Position numbers and translations under genes: made by a program. The notes under the pieces were generated by a model, which was not told where the DNA came from, did not search any database, and was given only the letters and a program-made list of their open reading frames with translations. A stretch of DNA of 64,000 nt, from NCBI RefSeq assembly GCF_029504655.1, contig NZ_JAQFIL010000001.1:6639001-6703000 (forward strand). The letters are read 5' to 3'. Source of the DNA: Catalinimonas alkaloidigena. GTDB taxonomy: Bacteria > Bacteroidota > Bacteroidia > Cytophagales > Cyclobacteriaceae. Below, piece by piece: positions 26,906 through 36,133 of this stretch (its first letter is position 1; each line of letters begins with the position of its first letter).

Positions 26906-27424
26906 TCAGGACGGATCTATCAGGAATAATGGTTGATCATATTCTACGGGAGAAGCGTCTTCTGCCAATACCTTTACTATCGTTCCTGAAACTTCTGATT
27001 CAATTTCGTTAAAAAGTTTCATCGCCTCGACAATACATACCGCCTGCCCTACACTTACTCTGTCACCTACCTGAACAAATGGATCTGAGTCAGGGTTGGC
27101 GGCACGATAAAAAGTACCGATCATAGGGGATTTCACAGTAAGATATTTGCTATCATCACTGCTTCCATCTGCACCTGCACTTTTTGCAGCAGGCTTTGCT
27201 TCGGTTTCACCTTGCTCTGCCTGGTAGTAAGCCGGACTGGGAGATACCAAACCTGTAGAATCATGTGGCATTGAAGAGCCGGGTGCAGCAATGATGTTTT
27301 GCCTTATTTTAGCCGCGGCGTTCTTTTTAACCTTAAGCTTTATCTCTCCGGTTTCAATATTTACTTCATCTAGGCCAGACTTTGAAATAAAATCCAATAA
27401 GTCCTGAATTTCGCTTGCTTTCAT
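26906..27424 (-). CDS. accB: Acetyl-CoA carboxylase biotin carboxyl carrier protein
   Basis: A 172-aa protein carrying biotin on Lys136 in the VEAMKLFNE motif. The N-terminal part (SEIQDLLDFISKSGLDEVNIETGEIKLKVKK) is the usual helper domain, then an Ala/Pro-rich linker, and a C-terminal biotinyl domain with SPMIGTFYRAANPDSDPFVQVGD. It lies between efp (9 nt upstream) and accC. Confidence 0.97.
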   Translation of the reverse strand: MKASEIQDLLDFISKSGLDEVNIETGEIKLKVKKNAAAKIRQNIIAAPGSSMPHDSTGLVSPSPAYYQAEQGETEAKPAAKSAGADGSSDDSKYLTVKSPMIGTFYRAANPDSDPFVQVGDRVSVGQAVCIVEAMKLFNEIESEVSGTIVKVLAEDASPVEYDQPLFLIDPS

Positions 27425-27433
27425 GATATTTGT

Positions 27434-27997
27434 TTATTTTACGCGTTCAGAGTACGACTTAGTTCTGGTATCCACTTTGATTTTTTCATCCTGATCAATA
27501 AAAAGAGGCACCTGGATCTCCGCGCCCGTCTCTAATGTAGCAGGTTTGGTAGTATTAGTTGCAGTATCTCCTTTTAGTCCCGGCTCGGTATATGTTACGG
27601 TTAATTCTACGAAAGGGGGAAGTTCCGCTCCTAGTATATCGCCTGTCTCATCATGAACAATAACATCTATTGCCTGCCCATCTGATAAAAACTCAGGAGC
27701 ATTGATCTTACTCTCTTCGATAGCGACTTGTTCAAAGGTATTACTATCCATCATGTGATACCCAAGATCATCCTTGTAAAGATACTGATGAGGACGTCTT
27801 TCTATACGTGCTGTCGTAACCTTAACACCTGCATTAAAAGTATTTTCTATTACCTTCCCGGTATTAAGACTTTTGAGTTTTGTTCTTACAAAAGCCCCTC
27901 CTTTGCCGGGCTTTACATGTTGGAATTCAACAATGGTATACAGATCGTTGTTGTGAACTATACAAAGTCCGTTTCTAAAATCTGCTGTGGTTGCCAT
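27434..27997 (-). CDS. efp: Elongation factor P
   Basis: A 187-aa translation factor that relieves ribosome stalling at proline runs. The three-domain fold is readable: KOW-like N-terminus with the tip loop [12 protein letters not shown] (Lys32 at the position that is modified in other bacteria), a middle domain, and the C-terminal domain ending [14 protein letters not shown]. No EpmA or EarP modification gene is adjacent. Gap to accB is 9 nt; it sits inside the fatty-acid operon as in many Bacteroidota. Confidence 0.97.
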   Translation of the reverse strand: MATTADFRNGLCIVHNNDLYTIVEFQHVKPGKGGAFVRTKLKSLNTGKVIENTFNAGVKVTTARIERRPHQYLYKDDLGYHMMDSNTFEQVAIEESKINAPEFLSDGQAIDVIVHDETGDILGAELPPFVELTVTYTEPGLKGDTATNTTKPATLETGAEIQVPLFIDQDEKIKVDTRTKSYSERVK

Positions 27998-28025
27998 ATA
28001 CTATTAATATTATTTATACACTCTA

Positions 28026-29024
28026 TCAGCTACTGTAACCCCATTTGAGGTACGTTGCACCCCACGTAAAACCACCACCAAATGCTGCTAATATAAGGTT
28101 ATCTCCTCTCTTTAGCTGGGATTCATAATCCCAGAGGCAAAGGGGAATAGTAGCACTGGTGGTATTGCCATATTTGTGGATGTTAAACATCACTTTATCT
28201 TCACCGATTCCCATTCTATTGGCAGTAGCATCAATAATACGCTTGTTTGCCTGATGGGGTACCAGCCATTGGATATCATCAGCAGTAAGATTATTATTTT
28301 GCATGATCTGGGCAGACACATTCGACATGTGCTTTACCGCATATTTAAAAACAGTAGCCCCTTCCTGATACACGAAATGTTCACGTGCGGTAACAGACTC
28401 AATGGTAGCCGGTCTTCTACTTCCTCCGGCTTTGAGATGCAAAAACGGAGAGCCACTGCCATCAGACTGCAGGATTGAATCAATCACACCCAAAGGCTCT
28501 TCAGTAGGTTCTAACATAACAGCTGCTGCACCATCTCCAAAAATGATACAGGTGGTGCGATCCTGATAATCGATAATAGAAGACATTTTATCTGCTCCTA
28601 CTACTATTACCTTCTTATATGCTCCTGAAGTAATGAATTGGGATGCTGTAGTAAGCGCATAAAGGAAACCCGAACATGCCGCCTGCAAATCATAGCCGAA
28701 TGCATTTTTCGCTCCAATATGTTCTCCGATCAGGTTCGCCGTTGCCGGAAATATCATATCAGGAGTGGTAGTGGCACAGATAATCAGGTCAACCTCTTCA
28801 GCAGAAACACCTGTTTTTTCCAGAAGTTGATCCACAGCATAGTTTGCCATTACTGAAGTCCCCTGGTCTTTTCCCTTAAGAATTCTTCTTTCTTTTATGC
28901 CGGTACGGCTTGTTATCCACTCATCATTTGTATCTACTATGGTTTCTAATTCCTTATTTGTTAATACATAATCAGGAACATAACCACCTACTCCAGTGAT
29001 AACAGCTCTTAACTTATTACTCAT
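28026..29024 (-). CDS. fabH: Beta-ketoacyl-ACP synthase III
   Basis: A 332-aa thiolase-fold enzyme that starts fatty-acid synthesis by condensing acetyl-CoA with malonyl-ACP. The active-site Cys117 is in [13 protein letters not shown], the catalytic His in [10 protein letters not shown] and the Asn in [13 protein letters not shown], so the triad is complete. It follows plsX by 33 nt on the same strand. Confidence 0.97.
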   Translation of the reverse strand: MSNKLRAVITGVGGYVPDYVLTNKELETIVDTNDEWITSRTGIKERRILKGKDQGTSVMANYAVDQLLEKTGVSAEEVDLIICATTTPDMIFPATANLIGEHIGAKNAFGYDLQAACSGFLYALTTASQFITSGAYKKVIVVGADKMSSIIDYQDRTTCIIFGDGAAAVMLEPTEEPLGVIDSILQSDGSGSPFLHLKAGGSRRPATIESVTAREHFVYQEGATVFKYAVKHMSNVSAQIMQNNNLTADDIQWLVPHQANKRIIDATANRMGIGEDKVMFNIHKYGNTTSATIPLCLWDYESQLKRGDNLILAAFGGGFTWGATYLKWGYSS

Positions 29025-29057
29025 GCAGTTGAGGATTTTAGACAGGCAAAATAAATT

Positions 29058-29999
29058 TTATTTGCCAAACGCATCACGTATTTTCAGATGCAAATTGGTT
29101 TCGGCCATTTTTAGTGATTGCAGCAACATGTTTTTGATTGCCAGACCGCTAGACACTCCATGTCCGATCACTACATTACCATTGACGCCTAATATAGGAC
29201 TACCGCCAATAGCTTCATAATTCATTTGGTCAAAAAATGGATCTGTAAAGCCTCTTTTTTCCAGCAGATGATATACAGATTCAGCCATCTTTAAGATTAC
29301 ATTACCTGTAAATCCATTACAGACCATCACATCTGACTTCTCACTAAAAATATCTCTGCCTTCGATGTTTCCAACAAAATCAATTCGGGGGTCCTGTTTG
29401 AAGAGTTGGTAAGCTGCCTGTGTCACTACTGTACCTTTCTTTTCTTCTTCTCCCAGGTTGATCAGGGCTACTTTTGGTTCATCTATGCCGTAAACATATT
29501 TAGCATAGAGAGCCCCTAATTCTCCAAACTGAAGAAGCATATCAGGTTTACAGTCTGCATTAGCCCCTACATCTAGTAAAAGGCCTAATTTTCCACTTTC
29601 GCGGGGGGCAGCGCTAGCTAGAGCAGGGCGAATAATTCCTTCGCAAGGCTTTACTGAGAACATAGCTCCCACATGCATTGCCCCAGTATTACCTGCACTG
29701 CAAAAAGCCTGTACTTCGCCCTTTGCCAGCAACTGAAATCCAACTCCAATGCTAGAGTGCTGCTTCTGAGTGAATGCCTTAGTAGGATGTTCATCCATGC
29801 CAATTACTTCTTCAGCATGGACAATCTCAACCGCAGATGAATTTATACTCTGCTTGCTCAGTTGTTCCTCGATGACCTTCTTTTTACCAATCAGCACCAA
29901 TTGGTGGTTGGCAGGAAGTTCTTCTAGAATGAGTTTAACCCCTTCTATATTAGCATCGGGAGCAAAATCACCTCCCATTGCATCCAGTGCAATCTTCAT
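29058..29999 (-). CDS. plsX: Phosphate acyltransferase PlsX
   Basis: A 313-aa soluble enzyme converting acyl-ACP to acyl-phosphate, the donor for phospholipid synthesis by PlsY. N-terminal [18 protein letters not shown] and the internal [15 protein letters not shown] and [11 protein letters not shown] are family signatures. It starts 3 nt after rpmF, in the conserved rpmF-plsX-fabH order. Confidence 0.97.
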   Translation of the reverse strand: MKIALDAMGGDFAPDANIEGVKLILEELPANHQLVLIGKKKVIEEQLSKQSINSSAVEIVHAEEVIGMDEHPTKAFTQKQHSSIGVGFQLLAKGEVQAFCSAGNTGAMHVGAMFSVKPCEGIIRPALASAAPRESGKLGLLLDVGANADCKPDMLLQFGELGALYAKYVYGIDEPKVALINLGEEEKKGTVVTQAAYQLFKQDPRIDFVGNIEGRDIFSEKSDVMVCNGFTGNVILKMAESVYHLLEKRGFTDPFFDQMNYEAIGGSPILGVNGNVVIGHGVSSGLAIKNMLLQSLKMAETNLHLKIRDAFGK

Positions 30000-30002
30000 A
30001 TG

Positions 30003-30194
30003 TTAGGCCAGCTCTTCTTTGTCCATAACTACTTGCCCTTTGTAATAGAGCTTACCTTCATACCAATGTGCACGATGGTACAAATGTGGTTCACCAGTAG
30101 TAGGGCAAATAGCGATGGTTCTTGGCGTAGCCTTGTGATGCGATCTTCTCTTGTCTCTTCTTGCTTTAGATGTTTTTCGCTTGGGATGTGCCAT
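30003..30194 (-). CDS. rpmF: Ribosomal protein bL32
   Basis: A 63-aa basic protein beginning [20 protein letters not shown], characteristic of bL32. The cysteine positions of the zinc form are largely replaced ([16 protein letters not shown] keeps one Cys). It lies 6 nt after the DUF177 gene and 3 nt before plsX. Confidence 0.97.
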   Translation of the reverse strand: MAHPKRKTSKARRDKRRSHHKATPRTIAICPTTGEPHLYHRAHWYEGKLYYKGQVVMDKEELA

Positions 30195-30200
30195 TTTTAT

Positions 30201-30758
30201 TTAATTTAAATTTCTCAGATTTTTTAATGCATTCCAACGAGGATCAACTGAATTGTTACTTTCTTCGTCCGATTTTTTTTCATCTTGTGTGGACGAAGAA
30301 AAAATAATTTCACCGTCTACCAAAGGGTTGTCTTCCTCAGCGTATTTCGGATGAATCTTACGCATAGGAACAGACAAACCAATAAACTCGTAGATGTACT
30401 GCGAAACATTGATCTTCTGTGTATTATTTGTGATGATAACGATCTCATCCGTCAGTTCCTGTTCTTCTTCGCCATATTGATATAAAATCTTCTCCTGAAT
30501 TTCTACCGGATAATCAAACTTCTCCAGGCTTCGATCACATTCAAGCTCGATTGTTCCTCTTATATTAAAAAAAGTTGTAATCAGGTTCTCCTGTTTATCT
30601 AAAGTTACTTCTACATTTAGCTCGCCTTTTTTTACCAGGCTGTTTTCAAAATGATCAAAGAAACTTTTATCGATCTGATATTGATATTTATATTCTTTAT
30701 TCGCTAACTTATATATATCAATATCGAAATGTGCTAAATTCTTCACGTCACCCCGCAT
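30201..30758 (-). CDS. yceD: DUF177 (YceD) family protein
   Basis: A 185-aa protein of the DUF177 family, which is known next to rpmF in most bacteria and in plants acts in 23S rRNA accumulation. The central IELECDRSLEKFDYPVEIQEK holds the conserved Cys, followed by ISQYIYEF-like SQYIYEFIGLSVPMR, then an acidic stretch and the terminal DPRWNALKNLRNLN. It is the first gene of the seven-gene operon down to accC; the promoter is probably in the AT-rich 30759-30975. Confidence 0.93.
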   Translation of the reverse strand: MRGDVKNLAHFDIDIYKLANKEYKYQYQIDKSFFDHFENSLVKKGELNVEVTLDKQENLITTFFNIRGTIELECDRSLEKFDYPVEIQEKILYQYGEEEQELTDEIVIITNNTQKINVSQYIYEFIGLSVPMRKIHPKYAEEDNPLVDGEIIFSSSTQDEKKSDEESNNSVDPRWNALKNLRNLN

Positions 30759-30975
30759 TTTCTTTAAGTCTGCAAAGTTAAGGATATAATTTTAATATTT
30801 AAAAGATATATCTCTAATAAGGTAATTCACTTTTTGTTAGTTCTATTAATATTGTAAAACAAAGTATTCCATCGAGAAATTACACTTAGTTTAGTGTACT
30901 TATCTCAAAAGTATAGCATGTTTTGAAATATTTTTTCCAAAACTTTGTTACTAGGGTGTCGAACAGCATATTATC

Positions 30976-32187
30976 ATGAAGTATTATATATATACAGTAT
31001 TCAGCATTCTTTTATCATGTGCTTTTTCTACCCCTGGTACAGCTCAGGTAGCACAAGCTAATATGGCAGAAAACCAGATAGGGAAGAAAAAACCTCTGCT
31101 ACTGGATATGAATGTACAGATTGAAGCCACTCAGGCGGTGAATGATATGTACAACTTCAAATTTGCACGGGCTGAACAACAATTTCGCTGGATAAAACAA
31201 AAATATAATACACATCCTTTACCTTACTTTCTCTTAGGCCTCAGTGAATGGTGGAAAATTGTTCCGAACGTAGATGTCACTAAGTATGACAAGAAGTTTC
31301 TTGCTTACATGGATACCGCTATTTATTACGCTGAGCACATGTTTGAGCAGGATGAAGATGACCCTGAGGCAGCCTTTTTTCTTGCCGCAGCTTATGCTTT
31401 TCAAGGCAGGCTCTATTCAGAACGCAAAGATTGGGGAAAAGCCACAGTAGCAGGTAAAAACTCTCTGAACTTTTTAGAGATTTGTAAGGGGAAAGAAGAT
31501 TTTAGCCCTGAATTGCTGTTCGGAGATGCTCTATATAATTATTACGCTGAATGGGTTCCTGAAAACTACCCTATTTTAAAGCCGGTATTGATGTTTTTTC
31601 CGGAGGGAAATAAAGACCTTGGTATTAAGCAATTGAAAAGTGTCGCCAATAATGCTTTTTATACACGTACGGAGGCACAGTTTTTCCTCATGCGTATTCT
31701 TACCGCAGAAGGATCTGATCCTGCTGAGGCCCATCGTATCTCCGATTACCTTCACCATACTTTTCCTGATAACCCTTACTTCCACCGCTATTATGCACGA
31801 CAACTCTATAGCCGTGGTAAACAGACTGAAGCAGAAAAAGAGTCTCTGGAAATTCTGGCACGTATTGACAGTAGCATGACCGGATATGAAGCTACCAGTG
31901 GGCGTTACGCAGGTTTTTTCTTAGGGCAAATTTATGAAATGAGAGGGCAGCTTGATCTGGCGCAGCATTATTATGAGCGTACTGTTGAATTTGCTACCGC
32001 ATCTGAAGCCACTGATTCTGGTTATTTCTTATATGCCTTGCTAAACCTTGGTGAGATCGCCCAGGCAAAGGAGGAAGAAGACCTGGCCAAAGATTATTAT
32101 AAAGAAGTGAAGAAAATGGCTAAAAGAAACACCCGTGTCCACGAAAAGGCCCGGGAAAACCTAAAATCCTTGCGAAGGAGCAGTTGA
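30976..32187 (+). CDS. Secreted TPR-repeat protein
   Basis: A 403-aa protein with a signal peptide (cut near Ala23-Gln24). From about residue 55 to the end it is made of tetratricopeptide-like helices (FARAEQQFRWIKQKY, EAAFFLAAAYAFQGRLYSE, AGFFLGQIYEMRGQLDLAQHYYERT, ALLNLGEIAQAKEEEDLAKDYYKEV). Such proteins are widespread in Cytophagales and act as scaffolds in the periplasm; the partner is unknown. It is monocistronic, with its 3' end 3 nt from the convergent esterase gene. Confidence 0.85.
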   Translation: MKYYIYTVFSILLSCAFSTPGTAQVAQANMAENQIGKKKPLLLDMNVQIEATQAVNDMYNFKFARAEQQFRWIKQKYNTHPLPYFLLGLSEWWKIVPNVDVTKYDKKFLAYMDTAIYYAEHMFEQDEDDPEAAFFLAAAYAFQGRLYSERKDWGKATVAGKNSLNFLEICKGKEDFSPELLFGDALYNYYAEWVPENYPILKPVLMFFPEGNKDLGIKQLKSVANNAFYTRTEAQFFLMRILTAEGSDPAEAHRISDYLHHTFPDNPYFHRYYARQLYSRGKQTEAEKESLEILARIDSSMTGYEATSGRYAGFFLGQIYEMRGQLDLAQHYYERTVEFATASEATDSGYFLYALLNLGEIAQAKEEEDLAKDYYKEVKKMAKRNTRVHEKARENLKSLRRSS

Positions 32188-32190
32188 CAC

Positions 32191-32949
32191 TTATTTTTTA
32201 ACTTCTTCTTTTAAATGTATGGTAAGGGGCATCTCCAGACGTAACATTTCCTCTGCTACTAACTCAGACAGTGCGATAGCGCCACTTTTGCTAAAGTGTG
32301 AATTATCTTCAATTCCCTCTGGGTAATTTTCATACTCATCCTCTTGAAGCCACAAAAAAATATCTTTTGTCTTTTCCGGGCCCAGTGCTGAAAATAGTTG
32401 GAAGCTTTTTTTATGTAGATCAATGAGCGGGACCTCTTTTTTCTCAGCCAGGATACGCATGGCCAGAGGGTATTCGCCATGAGAGTTTTTTAATAAACCG
32501 TTATCATCAAATCTTCTTCGGTATACTGGAGTAACAAGCACGGGCACAGCTTTTTTAGCTCTGGCTTTTTTTATAAAGGTCATCAGATTATCGGTATATG
32601 CACCAAAAGGAGCTGCATACAGATGTTCGTTCTCTGATTTCATATCGTTATGCCCGAACTGAATCAGCAAATAATCTCCTTCTCCAAGCTCATTTAATAC
32701 TTTTTCCCATAAGCCTTCATCAATAAAGCTTTTGGTGCTACGACCAGAGACAGCCTTATTATGTACTTTTACCTTTCCCTCCTGAAAAAAGGATTCCAAA
32801 GCTTGCCCCCAACCCATACGGGGGTAATAACTCTCAGGGTATTCAGATACTGTTGAGTCGCCAATCAGAAATACCTCAATTGAAGTATTGGTATGGGTGT
32901 TTAATAAAAATACAAATGCCCATATTAAATGCGTGAAACCTATCAACAT
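32191..32949 (-). CDS. SGNH/GDSL esterase, rhamnogalacturonan acetylesterase-like
   Basis: A 252-aa hydrolase with an N-terminal hydrophobic signal. The nucleophile is Ser32 (LIGDSTVSEY), block III is FGHNDMK, and the C-terminal catalytic Asp/His is in EDNSHFSKSGA; VSGRSTKSF is also typical of CE12 enzymes. It would remove acetyl groups from polysaccharide outside the cytoplasm. It is the third gene of a unit with the SGNH protein (6 nt gap) and the MBOAT acyltransferase, so it probably edits the same exopolysaccharide instead of plant pectin. Confidence 0.88.
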   Translation of the reverse strand: MLIGFTHLIWAFVFLLNTHTNTSIEVFLIGDSTVSEYPESYYPRMGWGQALESFFQEGKVKVHNKAVSGRSTKSFIDEGLWEKVLNELGEGDYLLIQFGHNDMKSENEHLYAAPFGAYTDNLMTFIKKARAKKAVPVLVTPVYRRRFDDNGLLKNSHGEYPLAMRILAEKKEVPLIDLHKKSFQLFSALGPEKTKDIFLWLQEDEYENYPEGIEDNSHFSKSGAIALSELVAEEMLRLEMPLTIHLKEEVKK

Positions 32950-32955
32950 AATTAG

Positions 32956-34032
32956 TTACTCTTTATAGCCCAAGTTGGAACTTTCAGCTTTGATCTCCTT
33001 TACCAAAATCTTGGTAAGGTATTCTCCTATGGCCTGATGCGCTCTGTAGTTCCAATGCCCTTTTGTGTTAGTAACTGGCCAGTATCTTGGGTCTACAGAT
33101 TTGTCATTTTTTAAGGGAGATAAAGTGTCAGACAGGTTGACCAACTTAATATTTTCAAGCGTAATTTCTCGCTGCAAGTGTTCAGGGAACTGAATGCTAT
33201 CACGGTTTGCGATTAATACATTTTCCTTTTCACCCAGTTTTTCCAAAATCAAATTCGGTATTTTGGGTAAGGCTTCAGCCACCATTTCTTTTCTTTGCTC
33301 ATCATTATCCTGGGGTTGTTTTGCTTTCTCTTGAAACAAATAAAGCATCTTCCCAAACAAAACTTCCCCTGCTTTTCCATCTCTAATGATATTGACACAG
33401 TTACGTAACATTTGCAAAGTGGCACTATGCTGCAAGCCTATTTTTACAGTATTATATAGTTTAAGCTCTTTACTTTCTCGATGACTTGTATCCTGGATAA
33501 GCTCATTTTCTTGCAGTCTCCATTTGGGTAGCAACTCATCGCCTGAACTTCTGTAGAAATCAATAGCACTCAGTAAATATATCTTTAAATCGGGATTAAA
33601 ATCAGACACAAAATTAACATCATAGGCATAAGCGTCTGCCAGGCCAAATCCACTCCTGCCAAAATTTAATATCTCCACACTATCCAGCGCTAAATCTTCC
33701 TCTAACTTCTCTTCCAGGACAGTACGAAAATGATGTCTTTCTAACACTTGAAATCCTTCAACATAAGAGTCTCCTAATAAAGCAATTCTGAACACTCCGG
33801 GAGACTTCTCGGGTGGATAGGATGGGCCCAGATAACCGTATTTATTGACCTGCGAATAAGTAAAATTTTCATTGTAGTGCACTACTTTCGCATTCGGCCT
33901 AATAATTCTGCCTATATCTTCATGATAATCTGTTTCTGATAAACCAGATATCTCGGTCCCCCGGATATACAATTCCAAAGCCAGGGTGCAGAACAGTGCT
34001 GTAGCAAAGAAATAAACTATAGAACGAATCAT
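32956..34032 (-). CDS. Membrane-anchored SGNH-hydrolase-like protein
   Basis: A 358-aa protein with an N-terminal membrane anchor (IVYFFATALFCTLALELYI). The GDSY motif (Ser89 in LLGDSYVEGF) and a late GHWNYRAHQAIGEYL supply the serine and histidine of an SGNH fold; GRSGFGLADAYAY is block II. Such proteins paired with MBOAT proteins complete O-acylation of exported glycans, as AlgJ/AlgX do for alginate. It sits 15 nt after the MBOAT gene. Confidence 0.83.
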   Translation of the reverse strand: MIRSIVYFFATALFCTLALELYIRGTEISGLSETDYHEDIGRIIRPNAKVVHYNENFTYSQVNKYGYLGPSYPPEKSPGVFRIALLGDSYVEGFQVLERHHFRTVLEEKLEEDLALDSVEILNFGRSGFGLADAYAYDVNFVSDFNPDLKIYLLSAIDFYRSSGDELLPKWRLQENELIQDTSHRESKELKLYNTVKIGLQHSATLQMLRNCVNIIRDGKAGEVLFGKMLYLFQEKAKQPQDNDEQRKEMVAEALPKIPNLILEKLGEKENVLIANRDSIQFPEHLQREITLENIKLVNLSDTLSPLKNDKSVDPRYWPVTNTKGHWNYRAHQAIGEYLTKILVKEIKAESSNLGYKE

Positions 34033-34047
34033 GCTGATGCTATGAGA

Positions 34048-35481
34048 TTAAAACTGAAAATAAACAAAAGGCAGTGGCTCTGCCTGAAACATATATATAA
34101 GCACTATTATTAACATTGGAGCCATCAGTCCGTAGCGTACTGGCTTCATTGGAATCTTTAAGAGATAGGCGTGTGATTTCGTATAATATTCAATGAGGTC
34201 GAGCCCCATGGTCAACAACATATAGGTGAATCCTATTTTGATAAACCTCAAGCTTAGCTCACTGGCTTCCCAATTTATGATTTTGTTAAAAAACACCATA
34301 ACCATCTGAAAATCAGACGCCCTGAAAAATAACCAGGTGACTAAAACAAGCAAGTAAGTACCAAAAGCATAGCATAAATATTTTATCAACTTACCTGAGT
34401 TGTTTATGTTAGCCGGTTGTATTTCAACTTTTTTACCTTTCAACATCCATTTGTGTATTGCCAGGTAGATTCCGTGCAAACCACCCCAAATCACAAAATT
34501 CCAACTAGCGCCATGCCATAGCCCGCCAATAAGCATCGTAAGCATCAGGTTTATGTATGTCCTGCCTTCTCCATTCCGGTTTCCTCCTAAAGAGATGTAC
34601 AAATAGTCCCGAAGCCAACTGGACAATGAAATATGCCATCTCCGCCAGAACTCGGTAATGTTTGCCGAAAGGTAAGGTTGTTCAAAGTTCTTCATAAGCT
34701 CTATGCCTAACAGCTTCGCCAAGCCCCGGGCAATACTGCTGTAACCTGAGAAGTCTGCATAGATCTGAATCGAGAAAAGCACTAGCGCAACTATTAGTTC
34801 TAGAGAACTGAATTGCTCCATATGTCCAAAAATACGATCTACCAGCCTTCCGCTGGCATCACCTATCATCACTTTCTTGAACAATCCAATAATGATCAGT
34901 GCTATACCTTCCCGAATCTGTAGCCGACTCGGAGTATTAAGATGAGTAATCTGAGGGAGTAAATGTTTGGCTCTCTCAATAGGCCCGGCTACCAGCTGAG
35001 GGAAAAACGCTACGAAGACACCGAAATCTAATAACGAATGGGTAGGCTCCAGTTTTTTTCTATAGATATCAATAGTGTAAGACATTGTTTGAAAAGTGTA
35101 GAAAGATATTCCTACAGGCAGTATGATATTCAAATGCAGGTAATCTAACTGCCAGCCAAAACCTGAAATCATACTCTCAAAACTACCTACGAAAAAATTG
35201 AAGTATTTGAAAAAGGCTAAAATTCCTAAATTGACACCCAGGCTTGTCCAAAGTAAAAACTTTCTGGTCTTAGGATTAGTGGCTGAATGAAGGTTTCTAC
35301 CTATTACGAAGTCAACTATAGTAGATAATGCTAACAAAGAGCAAAAACGCCAATCCCAGTAGCCATAAAACACATAGCTCACTACCAATAAATGTACTGA
35401 CCTCCACTTCCGGGGAAGCATGTAATATATTGGCAAAATGATTCCCAAAAAAAACAAGAAAATGAATGAATTAAATAACAT
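34048..35481 (-). CDS. MBOAT family O-acyltransferase (AlgI/PatA-like)
   Basis: A 477-aa polytopic protein that moves acyl groups across the inner membrane for acetylation of an exported polysaccharide or the wall. Family signatures: YTFQTMSYTIDIYRKKLEP (130-147), ADFSGYSSIARG (243-253), EFWRRWHISLSSWLRDYLYI (278-296) with His283, and MLIGGLWHGASWNFVIWG with the catalytic His323. It heads a three-gene operon with the SGNH protein and the esterase. The region upstream, 35482-35758, is AT-rich and should hold its promoter and that of the divergent parvulin. Confidence 0.95.
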   Translation of the reverse strand: MLFNSFIFLFFLGIILPIYYMLPRKWRSVHLLVVSYVFYGYWDWRFCSLLALSTIVDFVIGRNLHSATNPKTRKFLLWTSLGVNLGILAFFKYFNFFVGSFESMISGFGWQLDYLHLNIILPVGISFYTFQTMSYTIDIYRKKLEPTHSLLDFGVFVAFFPQLVAGPIERAKHLLPQITHLNTPSRLQIREGIALIIIGLFKKVMIGDASGRLVDRIFGHMEQFSSLELIVALVLFSIQIYADFSGYSSIARGLAKLLGIELMKNFEQPYLSANITEFWRRWHISLSSWLRDYLYISLGGNRNGEGRTYINLMLTMLIGGLWHGASWNFVIWGGLHGIYLAIHKWMLKGKKVEIQPANINNSGKLIKYLCYAFGTYLLVLVTWLFFRASDFQMVMVFFNKIINWEASELSLRFIKIGFTYMLLTMGLDLIEYYTKSHAYLLKIPMKPVRYGLMAPMLIIVLIYMFQAEPLPFVYFQF

Positions 35482-35758
35482 TTAGGTGTTTTTGCTTATA
35501 AAAGTGCAATAAATTATTCGCTAAAACAATTACATTTGTGAATAATAAAAAAATAGCAGTGGAATTACGATGTAATAAAAAAGTAATTCTAAAACACAAT
35601 CATCAAAAATTGTGCACTTCTTGAAAGAAGGAGGAGGAGACTTACAAATATCTTATTTTATCTTAAAACAATTGATTTTATGCTCTAACTTTCTCATTTT
35701 CATAATGATACAAATTATTACTATCTCTTTGTTTTAACTTTTTGATAAACATAAGCCT

Positions 35759-36130
35759 ATGAAAACCTTAATAGTAAGTTTGAGTATATTATTAGTGGCA
35801 TCCATAGGTGCTAACGCTCAAGATGGATTTTACTCTGAAAGAGAGCAGGCTGCCTTAGAGAAAGCAGAGCATGTTCAAAAAAAATTGTTAGAAGGGGCTG
35901 ACTTTGCTGAATTGGCTAAGCAGTATTCAGATGATCCGGGCTCCGCAGTCCAGGGGGGAGAATTGGGCTTTATGGGCAGAGGACAATTAGTGCCTCAATA
36001 TGAGAAGGCGGCATTAGCCCTGGCAAAAGGAGAAATCTCAAAGCCTGTTAAAACAGAATTTGGGTATCACATCATTCAACTTCTGGAAATAGAAGAAGGG
36101 CGTTTCAATACTAGGCACATACTCATTTAA
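35759..36130 (+). CDS. Small periplasmic parvulin-type PPIase, strand order permuted
   Basis: A 123-aa protein with a signal peptide (cut after ANA-Q). The rotamase core is readable: LLEGADFAELAKQYSDDPG, GGELGFMGRGQLVPQYEKAA, GEISKPVKTEFGYHII. But the first strand, in ordinary parvulins an ARHILV at the N-terminus, is missing there and an equivalent TRHILI forms the very last residues. It may be a natural circular permutant or a piece cut from a two-domain SurA-like chaperone. It is single, between the divergent MBOAT operon and a convergent deacylase gene 4 nt away. Confidence 0.85.
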   Translation: MKTLIVSLSILLVASIGANAQDGFYSEREQAALEKAEHVQKKLLEGADFAELAKQYSDDPGSAVQGGELGFMGRGQLVPQYEKAALALAKGEISKPVKTEFGYHIIQLLEIEEGRFNTRHILI

Positions 36131-36133
36131 GCC

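Noticed and set aside
35562..35589. GAATTAC/GTAATTC inverted repeat upstream of the MBOAT and parvulin genes
   Set aside because: Seven-base arms in very AT-rich sequence arise by chance; no other support.
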